A DNA stretch of 64,000 nt, from assembly GCA_937916845.1 (NCBI GenBank), contig CALFSK010000015.1, positions 1-64,000 on the forward strand. Reading direction: 5' to 3'. Position 1 is the stretch's first letter, and each line of letters begins with the position of its first letter. The position numbers and the translations under genes were made by a program. A model generated the notes under the pieces. That model was not told the DNA's origin. It worked only from the letters and a program-made list of their open reading frames with translations, and made no database searches. Shown here piece after piece: positions 25,206 to 34,070 of this stretch. The stretch is from an uncultured Lactobacillus sp. GTDB lineage: Bacteria > Bacillota > Bacilli > Lactobacillales > Lactobacillaceae.

Positions 25206-25572
25206 GATTTATTAAAATCCATTAGTTCTCATTCACATCTATCAGCATTTAGCTTGATTTAACAGAGCTTGATTTTTACCAAAACATGATACATTTGAAT
25301 AGAATCACACAAAAAGGTGGTACCAAAGTTGGTACACCTTTTTTGTTTTGAACATCGGGTGGTACAAAAATTAAATATCGTCGTTAATGCCCCCAAAAAA
25401 CGTTCATTGCACCATCCTTTGAGGCACAAGTATAGTCATTAGTTTGGTCAGTGATTGCTGTCGATTTCAAGAAGATAAGAATCATTAGAAGCGAGCTGCT
25501 TTAGATAGAAAATCGAGGCTTAATAAAGTATCATCGGAAGTGAATATAATCTACCGAGGAAGTGGCTTTGGT
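25206..25572. other. Region downstream of guaA, possible integration scar
   Basis: The 367-bp gap has a strong terminator-like hairpin at 25311-25346 and a related phrase GGTGGTAC repeated at 25318 and near 25360. There are no complete genes. It changes from moderate to low GC. I found no exact second copy of the guaA 3' end in the window, so an island scar is only a suggestion. Confidence 0.35.
25311..25346 (+). terminator. Terminator downstream of guaA
   Basis: AAAAAGGTG with GTACCA pairs TGGTAC with CACCTTTTTT, around AAGT. It lies about 105 bp past guaA and has a T6 run. Confidence 0.75.
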
Positions 25573-26115
25573 ATGAAATATGCGATTGCTGACTTGCACT
25601 TTGATCATGAAGCTATTATTGGTTTTAGTAACCGGCCGTTTAAAACGGTTTCTGAGATGAATCAACAACTAATTGAACGGTGGAATGCGAGCGTGAAAAA
25701 TCCAAGTGACGAGGTTTATATTCTGGGTGACTTCTTAATTGGTGAATTTGGTAAACGAGCAAATGACATTTTGAAACAGTTAAATGGGAAAAAGTATTTA
25801 ATTAAAGGCAATCACGAAGACTATTTGAATGATCCATTGTTTAATCCAAAAAACTATGAATGGATTAAGGACTATTGTTCCTTTAGATATCAAAAAAGAA
25901 AATTTGTTTTATTTCATTATCCAATTTTAGAATGGGATGGCTATTTTAACAGCGCAATTTTATTGTATGGGCATGTCCACCAGACTCGGCAAAGCTTTTT
26001 CGAAAACACTTTAGGCTATACGGCAGTAAACGTTGGTGCCGATATGATTGGGTATGCACCTATGAGCTTGGATAATATAATAGATGAAGTTAATCTGAAG
26101 GAAAGCGAATTATAA
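25573..26115 (+). CDS. Calcineurin-like metallophosphoesterase
   Basis: About 180 residues with the complete two-metal set: DLHFDH, GDF, GNHED, HYP and GHVH. This fold hydrolyses phosphomonoesters or diesters. The ATG at 25573 follows CGAGGAAGTGG; a GTG eleven codons upstream is less likely. Composition is AT-richer than guaA. The family YfcE-like or phage-type phosphoesterase is possible; substrate unknown. A short gap separates it from the secreted-protein gene at 26262. Confidence 0.85.
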   Translation: MKYAIADLHFDHEAIIGFSNRPFKTVSEMNQQLIERWNASVKNPSDEVYILGDFLIGEFGKRANDILKQLNGKKYLIKGNHEDYLNDPLFNPKNYEWIKDYCSFRYQKRKFVLFHYPILEWDGYFNSAILLYGHVHQTRQSFFENTLGYTAVNVGADMIGYAPMSLDNIIDEVNLKESEL

Positions 26116-26261
26116 AAACTGTTTTTGACAGGCTAAGTTACTTATTGAGAAGAATTTACCTATTTTTTTAATTGTTTTTGAAGAACAATTTTTTTATGAC
26201 TTTTATATAGTTGAATGCTACAATCAATTAGGTTTAAAACAATTGTTTGGAGGAGAAATAA

Positions 26262-26675
26262 ATGAAGCTTAAAAAGGTAGGCGTTCTGTTAATGGCAGGC
26301 GCAATGTTAGCACCATTAGCAACAGCAATGCCGGTCAGTGCTAGTACGAAACGTATTCCAAAAACTTATCGGGGAAAATGGGTTTCAAAACCAGTATATA
26401 CGTATCAAAAAAAGCACACTAAAAAGAATATGGCGATGCCAAAACTTCAACTAAAAATAACTAGCAAAACGGTTCAATACCAAGCAAAGGGATATTTGCC
26501 TAAAGGATATAATCATAAAGTCTATAAGCTAAAAGTTAAGAAAGTTTATAAGCACTTAGTTGATTTAAAGGGCATGGGTCCTTACGGAAAAGTGAACTTT
26601 TTGTCTAAACATGGGAAAAAGCTGGACTGGAGCTATCAATACGGTGGGGAAATCTGGTTCAAAAAATTAAAATAA
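26262..26675 (+). CDS. Small secreted basic protein
   Basis: 137 residues with a clear signal peptide (KLKKVGVLLMAGAMLAPLA then AMPVSA-S). The mature part is very rich in lysine and tyrosine and has no recognised domain; it may bind wall polymers. The ribosome site TTTGGAGGAG is strong. It is followed by a bidirectional terminator. Similar small secreted basic proteins are at 39122, 45311 and 48143, but no clear homology to those was seen. Confidence 0.75.
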   Translation: MKLKKVGVLLMAGAMLAPLATAMPVSASTKRIPKTYRGKWVSKPVYTYQKKHTKKNMAMPKLQLKITSKTVQYQAKGYLPKGYNHKVYKLKVKKVYKHLVDLKGMGPYGKVNFLSKHGKKLDWSYQYGGEIWFKKLK

Positions 26676-26770
26676 GTCAAAAATATTAATCAATAATGAG
26701 TAACTAGTAAGGACGCTTTGTCAGATACCCTAAGGTAGCGTTATCAGGATTGCGACGGCAAGCTTAATAG

Positions 26771-26840
26771 TTCAGAACTCAAAAACGACCTCCTAAGTTG
26801 GCGGATAGCCACTTGGGAGGTCGTTTTAAGTTCTGAATTT
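26771..26840. terminator. Large bidirectional terminator
   Basis: An outer TTCAGAACT/AGTTCTGAA stem and an inner AAAACGACCTCC/GGAGGTCGTTTT stem lie between convergent genes. Confidence 0.8.
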
Positions 26841-26886
26841 TATGAACTTGAATCGTTAGACATTTTGACCATGCGTTTAAAGCGGT

Positions 26887-27723
26887 TTATTTCAAGAACT
26901 GATTAGCTTGTTTCACAAAGTCTTCGCTAAACTGGAAGACGCCCGCGTGGCCAGCGTCTGGGTAAATGACGATCTGGCTATTTGGAAAGGCCTTCGCCAG
27001 GTCGTAACTATTCGGTTTAGTTGGAACCATCGCGTCGTGGTCGCCGTTCGCAACTAGGACTGGAACTTCCACCTTTGAGAAGTTAATTGGCTGTTCGGAG
27101 CCCCATTTATTAATAGCTTTCAGTTGCGTCCGGTAGGCTGGCCAGCCGATTGACCGGTCGCGGTTCTCCTTGCGAGCCTTGATCCGACTCAAGAATTCCT
27201 TAGCTTGATGCTTCCCGTTTTCTGTCCGGGTGAAGAAGAGGTAGGTCTTGATATCCGTCAAAGTGAAAATTGCTTTAACTAACGATTGGTCGGAAATCTT
27301 GGTGACGTTGCTAATGCCTTCGCCGCCACGAGGACCAGTCCCGGTTAGCAGGGCCCGCCGAATCAGCGTTGATTCTTGGTTGATCACTTCTTGCGCGACG
27401 AAACCGCCCATTGAAAATCCAAACAGGTCAACTTTTTCGAAGCCGAGTGCATGGATAAACTCGCGGATTTCTTTCGCCATGCCTTGAATGGTTGGGGCGG
27501 CTTTACCGCCTGAACCACCAACGCCTTGATAGTCGGGCAAAATTAACCGGTGTTCTTTTGCAATTCCGTCAATGACGGACGGGTCCCAGTTGTCGAGGTT
27601 ACCGGAAAGGTGAATCAGTCCGATTACCGGGATGCCGGAGTCGATACCAACTTCGCGGTAGGCGAAAGTTTTGTTTGTCGGGGTGGTCAGTGTTTTAGTT
27701 GGAACGTTAATATATGCAGTCAT
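26887..27723 (-). CDS. Alpha/beta hydrolase
   Basis: A 278-residue serine hydrolase with the nucleophile elbow GFSMGG (about residue 106), oxyanion HLSGNLDN, acid in ANGDHDAMVP and the histidine in DAGHAG. It probably acts on an ester, lactone or small organic compound. Start at 27723, five bases after the stop of the upstream oxidoreductase, with GGAAAGGATT upstream; the longer frame overlaps that gene and lacks a site. It is second in the operon divergent from the TetR regulator, so expression is probably induced with the oxidoreductase. Confidence 0.85.
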   Translation of the reverse strand: MTAYINVPTKTLTTPTNKTFAYREVGIDSGIPVIGLIHLSGNLDNWDPSVIDGIAKEHRLILPDYQGVGGSGGKAAPTIQGMAKEIREFIHALGFEKVDLFGFSMGGFVAQEVINQESTLIRRALLTGTGPRGGEGISNVTKISDQSLVKAIFTLTDIKTYLFFTRTENGKHQAKEFLSRIKARKENRDRSIGWPAYRTQLKAINKWGSEQPINFSKVEVPVLVANGDHDAMVPTKPNSYDLAKAFPNSQIVIYPDAGHAGVFQFSEDFVKQANQFLK

Positions 27724-27727
27724 TTGA

Positions 27728-28741
27728 TTAATCCTTTCCAGCAAAGTGAAGAAGCACTTTGCCCTTGGGGTGGCCGTTTGCCAAGTAGGCTTGCGCGTCG
27801 TTAACCTGATCCAAAGAAAATTCGGTCGGATCAACGGCGGGCACGATGTTGTTCTTTTCAATAATCTTCGTCAATGCACGCAGTTGTTGGCCATCGCTAC
27901 GAACGTAGATAAAGCGGTAGTCCACGCCATGACGCTTGGCTTGGCGGTCAATGCTCAGACCGTTTAAGGTAAATAGAAGCTTTTTCCATGCTGGGAAATG
28001 GTTGTCGCGTGCGAATGCGCCGTTGGGTCCAATTCGCAGTGACAGTAACCGGCCGCCGGATTTGATGATTGAGAGTTCGTGATCCAACTCCTTAGGACCT
28101 AAGGTATCGATAACAAAGTCGACGTCAGCTAAGGATTCCCAGTAGTTTTCCGTGGCGTAATCAAAATATTGGTCGGCGCCGGCAGCTAAGGTCCGTTCGC
28201 GGGCCCGGGCATTCCCGCTGACAATGACCGTCAAGCCCAAGTCTTTTGCGATGGGAATCGCCATTTGGCCAAATGAACCTGAGCCGCCGGGAATAAAGAC
28301 GGTTTGACCAGCTTTGGCATGGAGAATTTCATGGAAGGCTTGGTAGGCGGTTAAACCGGTCAACGCCGCGGCCGCCCCCGTTTTAAAAGTAAGGTTTTTA
28401 GGTAGGGGCGCAACGGCGTCGGCCTTAACAGCGACGTATTCGGCAAACGCCCCGATGTTGTCGAGGGGTAAGCGAGTGTAGATGGCGGTCCCAACTTCGA
28501 AGTCCGTCACGTTTGCGCCGATTTCAACAACGACGCCCGTTAGTTCGTTCCCCATTGTGTGGGGGAGGTCAATTCCTTGAACAAGGCGTAAGCTACCAGT
28601 TCCAAGCAATGAGTCCAGCGGGTTAACCGCCGCCTCGCGAACCTCGACCAAGACCTCGTCAGGTTGAATCTGTGGTTTGGCTATCGTTTGGACATTAAGT
28701 TGATAATCTTTTGCGTATTTTGTGAGTTGTGCGGCCTTCAT
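27728..28741 (-). CDS. Zinc-independent MDR alcohol dehydrogenase / quinone oxidoreductase
   Basis: A 337-residue medium-chain dehydrogenase/reductase. The N-terminal catalytic domain has DEVLVEVREAAVNPLD and NELTGVVVEIG, and the Rossmann part has the nucleotide motif GSGSFGQMA. Typical structural-zinc cysteines are absent, as in quinone oxidoreductases. It would reduce reactive carbonyls or quinones using NADPH. It leads the two-gene operon with the hydrolase; the divergent TetR gene and two matching operator-like sequences between them point to local control. Confidence 0.85.
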   Translation of the reverse strand: MKAAQLTKYAKDYQLNVQTIAKPQIQPDEVLVEVREAAVNPLDSLLGTGSLRLVQGIDLPHTMGNELTGVVVEIGANVTDFEVGTAIYTRLPLDNIGAFAEYVAVKADAVAPLPKNLTFKTGAAAALTGLTAYQAFHEILHAKAGQTVFIPGGSGSFGQMAIPIAKDLGLTVIVSGNARARERTLAAGADQYFDYATENYWESLADVDFVIDTLGPKELDHELSIIKSGGRLLSLRIGPNGAFARDNHFPAWKKLLFTLNGLSIDRQAKRHGVDYRFIYVRSDGQQLRALTKIIEKNNIVPAVDPTEFSLDQVNDAQAYLANGHPKGKVLLHFAGKD

Positions 28742-28770
28742 AAGCAGTTCCTCCGTTTGTTTAATCTCTT

Positions 28771-28844
28771 TAGTAACAGATATTCGATTTTGTGACTAAA
28801 ACGAGTTTAACGCATATGGTAACAAATATCAACAATTGTCACTT
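28771..28844. promoter_or_regulatory. Duplicated TetR operator candidate
   Basis: Two 28-bp imperfect palindromes align with each other, at 28771-28798 (TAGTAACA...TGTGACTA) and 28817-28844 (GGTAACAA...TTGTCACT). Their starts are 46 bp apart. They occupy the divergent promoter region of the TetR gene and the oxidoreductase operon. Confidence 0.6.
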
Positions 28845-28898
28845 TTTAAAAATTATGCTAGTCTAGTATGGAAGATTTATCAGGAAGGCGGACTTAGC

Positions 28899-29462
28899 AT
28901 GGCAAAAATTACGCAACGCAAAATCGTCGATACCGCCAGTGCCCTCATTCAAGAGCAGGGGCGCATCGACATTTCTTTAAATACCATCGCGGATGCGCTC
29001 GGGATTACGCACGGCGCGTTATATAAACATTTCGATAGTAAGCAAGCCATCTGGGAGGCGGTCGCCGAGCAATGGTTCCATACCCAGATTATCGATAAAG
29101 TGATGCAGACGGTGCTAAGCGACGGGCAAGCTGAACAGCGTGATCGCGTGACCGTTTTGCATGACTGGTTGTGGGCGTTTGTGAACGCCAAGAAGACGGC
29201 CTATTTAGCCAATCATGAGATGTTCAGGCTGAACACGCAGTACGTCGATAGTAATCCGCTGGCACTTGAACGGGTGCTGCAACCCGCGTATCAACAAATT
29301 GATGAGTTAATGGGCTACCACGACGAGAACTATTTGCGTGCGGAGACCATTATGTCGGCGTTCGCCGTCTTTACGCTACCTAATTTAAGCGCGGCGTGGT
29401 CGTGGCCGGATTACCAAGATCGGTTTGAAGCGACGTGGCGGCTGATTAAAGCGGGCGTATAA
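28899..29462 (+). CDS. TetR-family transcriptional regulator
   Basis: 187 residues. The N-terminal helix-turn-helix is typical (ISLNTIADALGITHGALYKH), and the variable C-terminal part should bind a small molecule. Start at 28899 with AGGAAGG upstream; an upstream frame of 21 codons covers promoter DNA. It diverges from the oxidoreductase/hydrolase operon and most likely represses it and itself through the sites at 28771-28844. Inducer unknown. Confidence 0.88.
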   Translation: MAKITQRKIVDTASALIQEQGRIDISLNTIADALGITHGALYKHFDSKQAIWEAVAEQWFHTQIIDKVMQTVLSDGQAEQRDRVTVLHDWLWAFVNAKKTAYLANHEMFRLNTQYVDSNPLALERVLQPAYQQIDELMGYHDENYLRAETIMSAFAVFTLPNLSAAWSWPDYQDRFEATWRLIKAGV

Positions 29463-29506
29463 GCTTGCGGTTAGGTCAAAAAAATAACCCCAACCGAAGT
29501 TGAGAT

Positions 29507-29998
29507 TTAGCGCGTGTGCGTCGGAAATTTTTCTAAACGGTACAATTTTTCGTCATCGAGGGTATCGTGACCGGCTTTAAACGTGTAGCCCATGTGCTGA
29601 TAAAAGCCTAACGCGGTAATTGAAGCTGGAATCTCAACCCGGGTAGCTTGCTTAAAGTAGTCGTCGGCTTCAAGGGTTTCGATGATTTTGCGGCCCAGTC
29701 CGTGTCCTTGAAAGGTTGGTAACGCAAAGATGTCGAAAAGACTGAATTCAGTCTTTTTACCCCAGTAAGATCCAATGGCACCAGTGCCAACGATTTGGCC
29801 GTCGCTTTCAAAAACGTAAAAGTGAGTTTGCTGCGCTTTGGCTACGAAAAAAGCGGGTGGCATTTCAGCGATTAAGGCTTCTAGGTAGTCGCTGGAATAG
29901 TCTTGACAATTAGATGTTCGTAAAGTGGTCGCAATCATGGTTGCGACCTTTTTAGCGTCGGTCGGTTTAAAATAGCGTGTTGTGATCAAATGATTCAC
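29507..29998 (-). CDS. GNAT-family N-acetyltransferase
   Basis: 163 residues with the acetyl-CoA binding motif in FALPTFQGHGLGRKIIETLE and the later ITALGFYQHMGY segment. It transfers an acetyl group to an unknown small molecule or protein. It is the second gene after the HIT protein with 10 bp between, hence an operon. Confidence 0.85.
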   Translation of the reverse strand: MNHLITTRYFKPTDAKKVATMIATTLRTSNCQDYSSDYLEALIAEMPPAFFVAKAQQTHFYVFESDGQIVGTGAIGSYWGKKTEFSLFDIFALPTFQGHGLGRKIIETLEADDYFKQATRVEIPASITALGFYQHMGYTFKAGHDTLDDEKLYRLEKFPTHTR

Positions 29999-30008
29999 CT
30001 CATTTTAA

Positions 30009-30473
30009 TTAGCGGTAGTGACTAATGACTGTCTCGAGCGCAGTGTTCAGTTCAGATTTCATGGCTGCCAAATCCTCAGGGGTGGGTGCGGTATCGTCAG
30101 CGTACATGATTTCGGGCTTGACCCACCAAATGGGACCCGGAGTCGGCGTGTCGCCATTGTGCCGGGGAATGATGTGCCAGTGTGCGTGGGAATCGCCGTT
30201 GCCTAGCATTTCAACATTCATTTTGTCCGCGTGAAACACCTTTGCGCAGGCTTCGGCGACCCAGCTCATTTCTAACATGAACTGGGTCTTGGTGGCTGGC
30301 GACATGAGATGGAGCTCGGTAACGTGTTCCTTGGCTAAAAATAACGTATATCCACGAAAATATTGACTGTCGGCTAACACCACGTAACCAGTTGAGAGTT
30401 CTTTAACAAAGTACGGATTCAGATTGGCCTTAATCATTGCGATGCGTTGACAAATGAGACAATTATCTTCCAT
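30009..30473 (-). CDS. HIT-family nucleotide hydrolase/transferase
   Basis: A 154-residue protein with the catalytic histidine triad HAHWHIIPR near residue 102, and CLIC at the start that with later residues may bind zinc as in some HIT proteins. Such enzymes hydrolyse or transfer nucleotides from dinucleotides. Start at 30473 with TTAGGGG upstream; a longer frame by nine codons lacks a site. It diverges from the nucleoid-associated-like gene. Confidence 0.85.
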   Translation of the reverse strand: MEDNCLICQRIAMIKANLNPYFVKELSTGYVVLADSQYFRGYTLFLAKEHVTELHLMSPATKTQFMLEMSWVAEACAKVFHADKMNVEMLGNGDSHAHWHIIPRHNGDTPTPGPIWWVKPEIMYADDTAPTPEDLAAMKSELNTALETVISHYR

Positions 30474-30640
30474 GGAAAAGACCCCTAATTTTGTTTTCAT
30501 CAGTATACGCTTGTTTGGTCACTTTGTTTAGACGGAATAAGGATGGCCGGTGGTGATAGCTTTCGTAATCAACACTAGATATAATGATATTAGATGATTT
30601 TTACCAACAATTAAAACGGTATGCATAGCGAGGAAAAGTA

Positions 30641-31630
30641 ATGCGAATTCTAAATGTGATTGACCATATCTTGGATAAGGACTCCGGCAACGTTGTATTG
30701 TCGCAAAAAGAGATTGCTAAGGATAACCTTGAAATTTCCAAGTACGTTGAAAAAGTGATTGATAAATTTGAAAAAAGTGAATATGTGGAGCTAGAGCTAT
30801 CACGAATTCCGATGCTCGAACAGTTTTGGAATGGTCGTGACGATTTTCAAAAACTGACGGAAAAATTTGCGTTGGATTATTTTGACAGTATCAAGGTCAA
30901 TGAAAAAATTCCCGGTGGAGACTTGTTATTCTTTAACGTCGAACTAGAGGACTTGAGCCAAATGATTGGGATTGCCAAGTTGGATTACACCCAGCGCTAT
31001 ATCCATAACGTTGAGTATGACGATGATGTTTTGGTGAACAATATCGTTCAAAACAACAGTATCTTGCCATCGCCTAGTCAGGGGGTCAAGAACATGCTGC
31101 TGATTGATGGCGATAAAGTTCAGTTACGTGAACAGCAGTACACGGGAGAGAGTGGCAAGTGGCTGATGTCACGGGATTTTCTCAACGTTGCGGCGGTCCC
31201 CGCCAAAGTTTCGAACAACGTTAAGCAGATCAAAAAATCGATTCAAAAGATTTCGGAACAGTACGATGACGGGGATGACTTTACCATCACGTCCAAGACG
31301 CAACAGGCGATTCACGATAGCATCGAGACGGATGGCGTCATCGATAATGATTATATCGCCGACGTGGTGTTTGACCAGAAAGAAGACGCTAAAGCAGAAT
31401 TCAAGGACCAACTGGCCAAAAAATCGATTGAGCCAGTCGTCACCGTCCCCAACGCGGATTATTTCGAAAAGAAATATGAGCGCCAAAAGATCAAACTTGA
31501 TAATGGGATTGAAATCAACGTGCCGATTAGCTTGCTGAAGAACCGGGATGCGATTGAATTTGAAACGAATCCAGATGGCAGTACTTCGGTGGTGATTAAG
31601 AATGTTGGAAGTTTGAAGAGTAACTTTTAG
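30641..31630 (+). CDS. Nucleoid-associated (37-kDa, NdpA/YejK-like) protein
   Basis: A 329-residue, acidic soluble protein. The opening pattern (VIDHILDKDSGNVVLSQKEI) and conserved KLDYTQRYIH and central IVQNN..LPSPSQGVK resemble the 37-kDa nucleoid-associated family. Function in Firmicutes is poorly defined; some relatives sit in phage-defence islands. A clear ribosome site AGCGAGGAAAAGT precedes the ATG. It has its own terminator at 31652-31697. Identification is from overall pattern and is moderately sure. Confidence 0.6.
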   Translation: MRILNVIDHILDKDSGNVVLSQKEIAKDNLEISKYVEKVIDKFEKSEYVELELSRIPMLEQFWNGRDDFQKLTEKFALDYFDSIKVNEKIPGGDLLFFNVELEDLSQMIGIAKLDYTQRYIHNVEYDDDVLVNNIVQNNSILPSPSQGVKNMLLIDGDKVQLREQQYTGESGKWLMSRDFLNVAAVPAKVSNNVKQIKKSIQKISEQYDDGDDFTITSKTQQAIHDSIETDGVIDNDYIADVVFDQKEDAKAEFKDQLAKKSIEPVVTVPNADYFEKKYERQKIKLDNGIEINVPISLLKNRDAIEFETNPDGSTSVVIKNVGSLKSNF

Positions 31631-31651
31631 GTGCGTGGGTTGAATAGGAAT

Positions 31652-31697
31652 AAAACGCTAAAAATCGAATGACGGTTATTCGATTTTTAGCGTTTTT
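31652..31697 (+). terminator. Terminator of the nucleoid-associated-like gene
   Basis: AAAACGCTAAAAATCGAAT pairs ATTCGATTTTTAGCGTTTT over 19 bp with a short GACGGTT loop. Confidence 0.85.
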
Positions 31698-31847
31698 GAT
31701 ATGTAACTGTTCGGCTGTCAGTTGCCTGCTGACTTAATTACTTTGAATAATTGGTTATTGGATGAAAAATAAGTGAATCATTCACATACTTTGGACTTCA
31801 TCCTATTTATTCTGTAAAAAAAGTTTAGTGAATTACGACAAATTTCC

Positions 31848-31878
31848 TTGACGATGAACCAACTTCATCACCTATACT
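31848..31878 (+). promoter_or_regulatory. MerR-type promoter with 19-bp spacer and internal dyad
   Basis: TTGACG and TATACT are separated by 19 bp, longer than optimum. Within is the dyad GATGAACCAACTTCATC. This is the classic arrangement of promoters activated by MerR proteins, which untwist the spacer. A MerR-type gene lies downstream at 34071. Confidence 0.6.
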
Positions 31879-31883
31879 AAGGA

Positions 31884-31898
31884 TTGAAAGCGCTTAAC
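31884..31898 (+). promoter_or_regulatory. cre-like box at start of flavoprotein transcript
   Basis: TTGAAAGCGCTTAAC matches the cre consensus except in the last two positions and sits right after the promoter. Confidence 0.55.
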
Positions 31899-31922
31899 TT
31901 AGCTTATTAGGAGGCCATATCA

Positions 31923-33968
31923 ATGAGTCGTGAAAAAACTGAAACTTTTATTGGTAAAGGAAAAGGTTTTAAAGATGATATTGTTTTAAATGTCACAATT
32001 ACGGATGGTAAACTCGAAAAAGTTGAATTGGTATCAAGTAATGAAAGTGAAGAGGTTGGTGAAAAGACACTGCCAGATTTAATTAATAGTGCCAATCAGA
32101 CCCATCAATTCGAAGTTGACGGTGTTTCCGGCGCTTCACATACTTCAGATGGCTTTAACGCAGCCTTGAAAGACGCTGTTGATCAGTCAAACGGCGTCCA
32201 AAAGTCGACTGAAACGACCGTCAAGGATGGGACTTATACCGTTGATGTAGACTCGTTTGTCGAGAATCAAGGGTTACCTGGCAAGGGTAAAGCAACAATG
32301 GCAGTTAGCTTCAAAGACAACCAGATTCAAGACATTACCGTGCCAAAGTATACCGATACTCCAGTAATTGGTGGCATGGCCTTTAAACTATTAAAAGATA
32401 AAATTATCGATAATCAATCGACCGCTGTTGACGCAATCAGTAGTGCGACGGTCTCGTCACGGGCCTATTTATCCGGTGTTGATACTGCGATTGAACAAGC
32501 TGGCGGTGAACCAACGGCGTTCGCAAACCGGCAGTTACCTGTGCACACACCTGAACATAAGGAATTGCATACCGACGTGCTTGCCATCGGGGCTGGTTTA
32601 GCCGGTTTCAGTGGCGCAATCGAAGCCGCCCAAGACGGTGCCAAAGTCATGTTATTGGAAGCTGGTCAAACGTACAGTAGCTCAACAACGCGGGCCCAAG
32701 GCTTTATCATGGGCGCGGCGACTGATGAACAAAAACGGCGCGGTATTACCGATAGCGCGGATCATTTCTACAAAGATTTGATGACCGTATACGGGGATGA
32801 ACCTAACATTGAACCAAAATTGCTTCGGAAGTTGGCGGATGAATCCGCAAGCTACATCAAATTCCTAGAAGACCAAGGCTTGAAGTGGGACAAGGTGGTT
32901 AACATTGCCCCTAAGGAACCGCGGTTAACGAAGCGGGCCCACACGATCAAAGGAATGGGGACCACGTTGATCAACACGTTGGTTAAAGCCACTAAGCAAA
33001 AGGGCGTTGATTTGCGGTTAGGCACCAAAGTTGACGATTTGATTATCGAAGACGGCGCCGTTAAAGGGGTTCACGCAACGACCATTGCCGGCGATAAACT
33101 CACGATTCACGCATCAGCGGTCTTAATCGGGACCGGGTCGTACACGATGAACCGTGACATGATCAAACGGATGAACCCAAGAATGACGAACATTGACGTC
33201 ATCGTTGGTAACGGTGACGGGTCTTCCATGAAGTTCTTCAATCAGGCGGGCGCTAAAATCGTCGACGTGCCGTACTTGCAGTTCATGTATTACTTCTACG
33301 GCGTTTCATGGGGTAGTCGTTTCCCAGAAGCTATTCCAGAATCACCGACGTTGCCAAACTACGACGTGTTATCAGTTGATGGTGGCGGACAGCGTCTAGC
33401 GTCAGAAGATGACTTCACCTTCGAATTTACTAAGCGCTGCTGGCGCAACGGTTATGACGAAGGTTATGCGCTTTATGGTCAAACGGTCGCGGATAAGTAT
33501 CCGGTAATGACTGACATCGGGTTAACGACTAAGACGGCCCACGATAAGCCGTTTGGGTACCGTGAAATGACGATTGAAGCTTTAGCTAAGGATGTTGGTA
33601 TCGATCCGGCTAAGTTACAAGCAACCGTCGATCGTTACAATGAACTTTGTGACCAAGGCAAGGATGACGACTTCGGTAAGAACCCGGACAACATGGTCAA
33701 AATTACGGCGCCGTACTATATTTTACGGATGCCACAGATTTGTACCGATGCTTACACGGGTGCTAAAATCAATGAGCACGCGGAAGTCTTGGATAAAAAC
33801 GACAAGCCAATCCCTGGGTTATACGCGGCTGGTTCTTGTGCGGACAGCGGTGTCATGGGCATTGACTACTACGGTGACGGCATGTCGCTGTTGACTTGCG
33901 GGGTCTTTGGTCGCGCTGCGGCGAAGGACGCCATCAGTAAGATGAAGCAGGAAAAAGTTACGAATTAA
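31923..33968 (+). CDS. FMN-binding / FAD-dependent fumarate-reductase-like flavoprotein
   Basis: 681 residues without a signal peptide, hence cytosolic. Two tandem FMN-binding domains come first (about 1-90 and 100-190). The first has DGVSGASHTS, matching the DxxSGA(S/T) site for covalent FMN; the second has DAISSATVSS, where S replaces the motif glycine. The FAD-binding reductase domain starts at VLAIGAGLAGFSGAIEAA (about 222) and ends with GLYAAGSCADSGVMG. Such proteins reduce fumarate, urocanate or other enoates with electrons from NADH or a quinone. A flavin transferase (ApbE) is needed but is not in this window. It is probably under MerR and CcpA control. Confidence 0.85.
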   Translation: MSREKTETFIGKGKGFKDDIVLNVTITDGKLEKVELVSSNESEEVGEKTLPDLINSANQTHQFEVDGVSGASHTSDGFNAALKDAVDQSNGVQKSTETTVKDGTYTVDVDSFVENQGLPGKGKATMAVSFKDNQIQDITVPKYTDTPVIGGMAFKLLKDKIIDNQSTAVDAISSATVSSRAYLSGVDTAIEQAGGEPTAFANRQLPVHTPEHKELHTDVLAIGAGLAGFSGAIEAAQDGAKVMLLEAGQTYSSSTTRAQGFIMGAATDEQKRRGITDSADHFYKDLMTVYGDEPNIEPKLLRKLADESASYIKFLEDQGLKWDKVVNIAPKEPRLTKRAHTIKGMGTTLINTLVKATKQKGVDLRLGTKVDDLIIEDGAVKGVHATTIAGDKLTIHASAVLIGTGSYTMNRDMIKRMNPRMTNIDVIVGNGDGSSMKFFNQAGAKIVDVPYLQFMYYFYGVSWGSRFPEAIPESPTLPNYDVLSVDGGGQRLASEDDFTFEFTKRCWRNGYDEGYALYGQTVADKYPVMTDIGLTTKTAHDKPFGYREMTIEALAKDVGIDPAKLQATVDRYNELCDQGKDDDFGKNPDNMVKITAPYYILRMPQICTDAYTGAKINEHAEVLDKNDKPIPGLYAAGSCADSGVMGIDYYGDGMSLLTCGVFGRAAAKDAISKMKQEKVTN

Positions 33969-33984
33969 AGCTTATTTAAATAGA

Positions 33985-34022
33985 AAAAACTGGCTAAGAT
34001 AATCCGTCTTAGTCAGTTTTTG
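33985..34022 (+). terminator. Terminator of the first flavoprotein
   Basis: AAAAACTGGCTAAGA pairs TCTTAGTCAGTTTTT. It lies directly before, and may overlap, the promoter of the MerR-type gene. Confidence 0.8.
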
Positions 34023-34070
34023 TTTACGCTCGGATGCTATACTTATGGCGAACGTTCAAGGAGGATCGTC

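Noticed and set aside
27724..27861. 46-residue N-terminal extension of the alpha/beta hydrolase
   Set aside because: It overlaps the upstream oxidoreductase gene in another frame and lacks a ribosome site; the ATG at 27723 is well placed.
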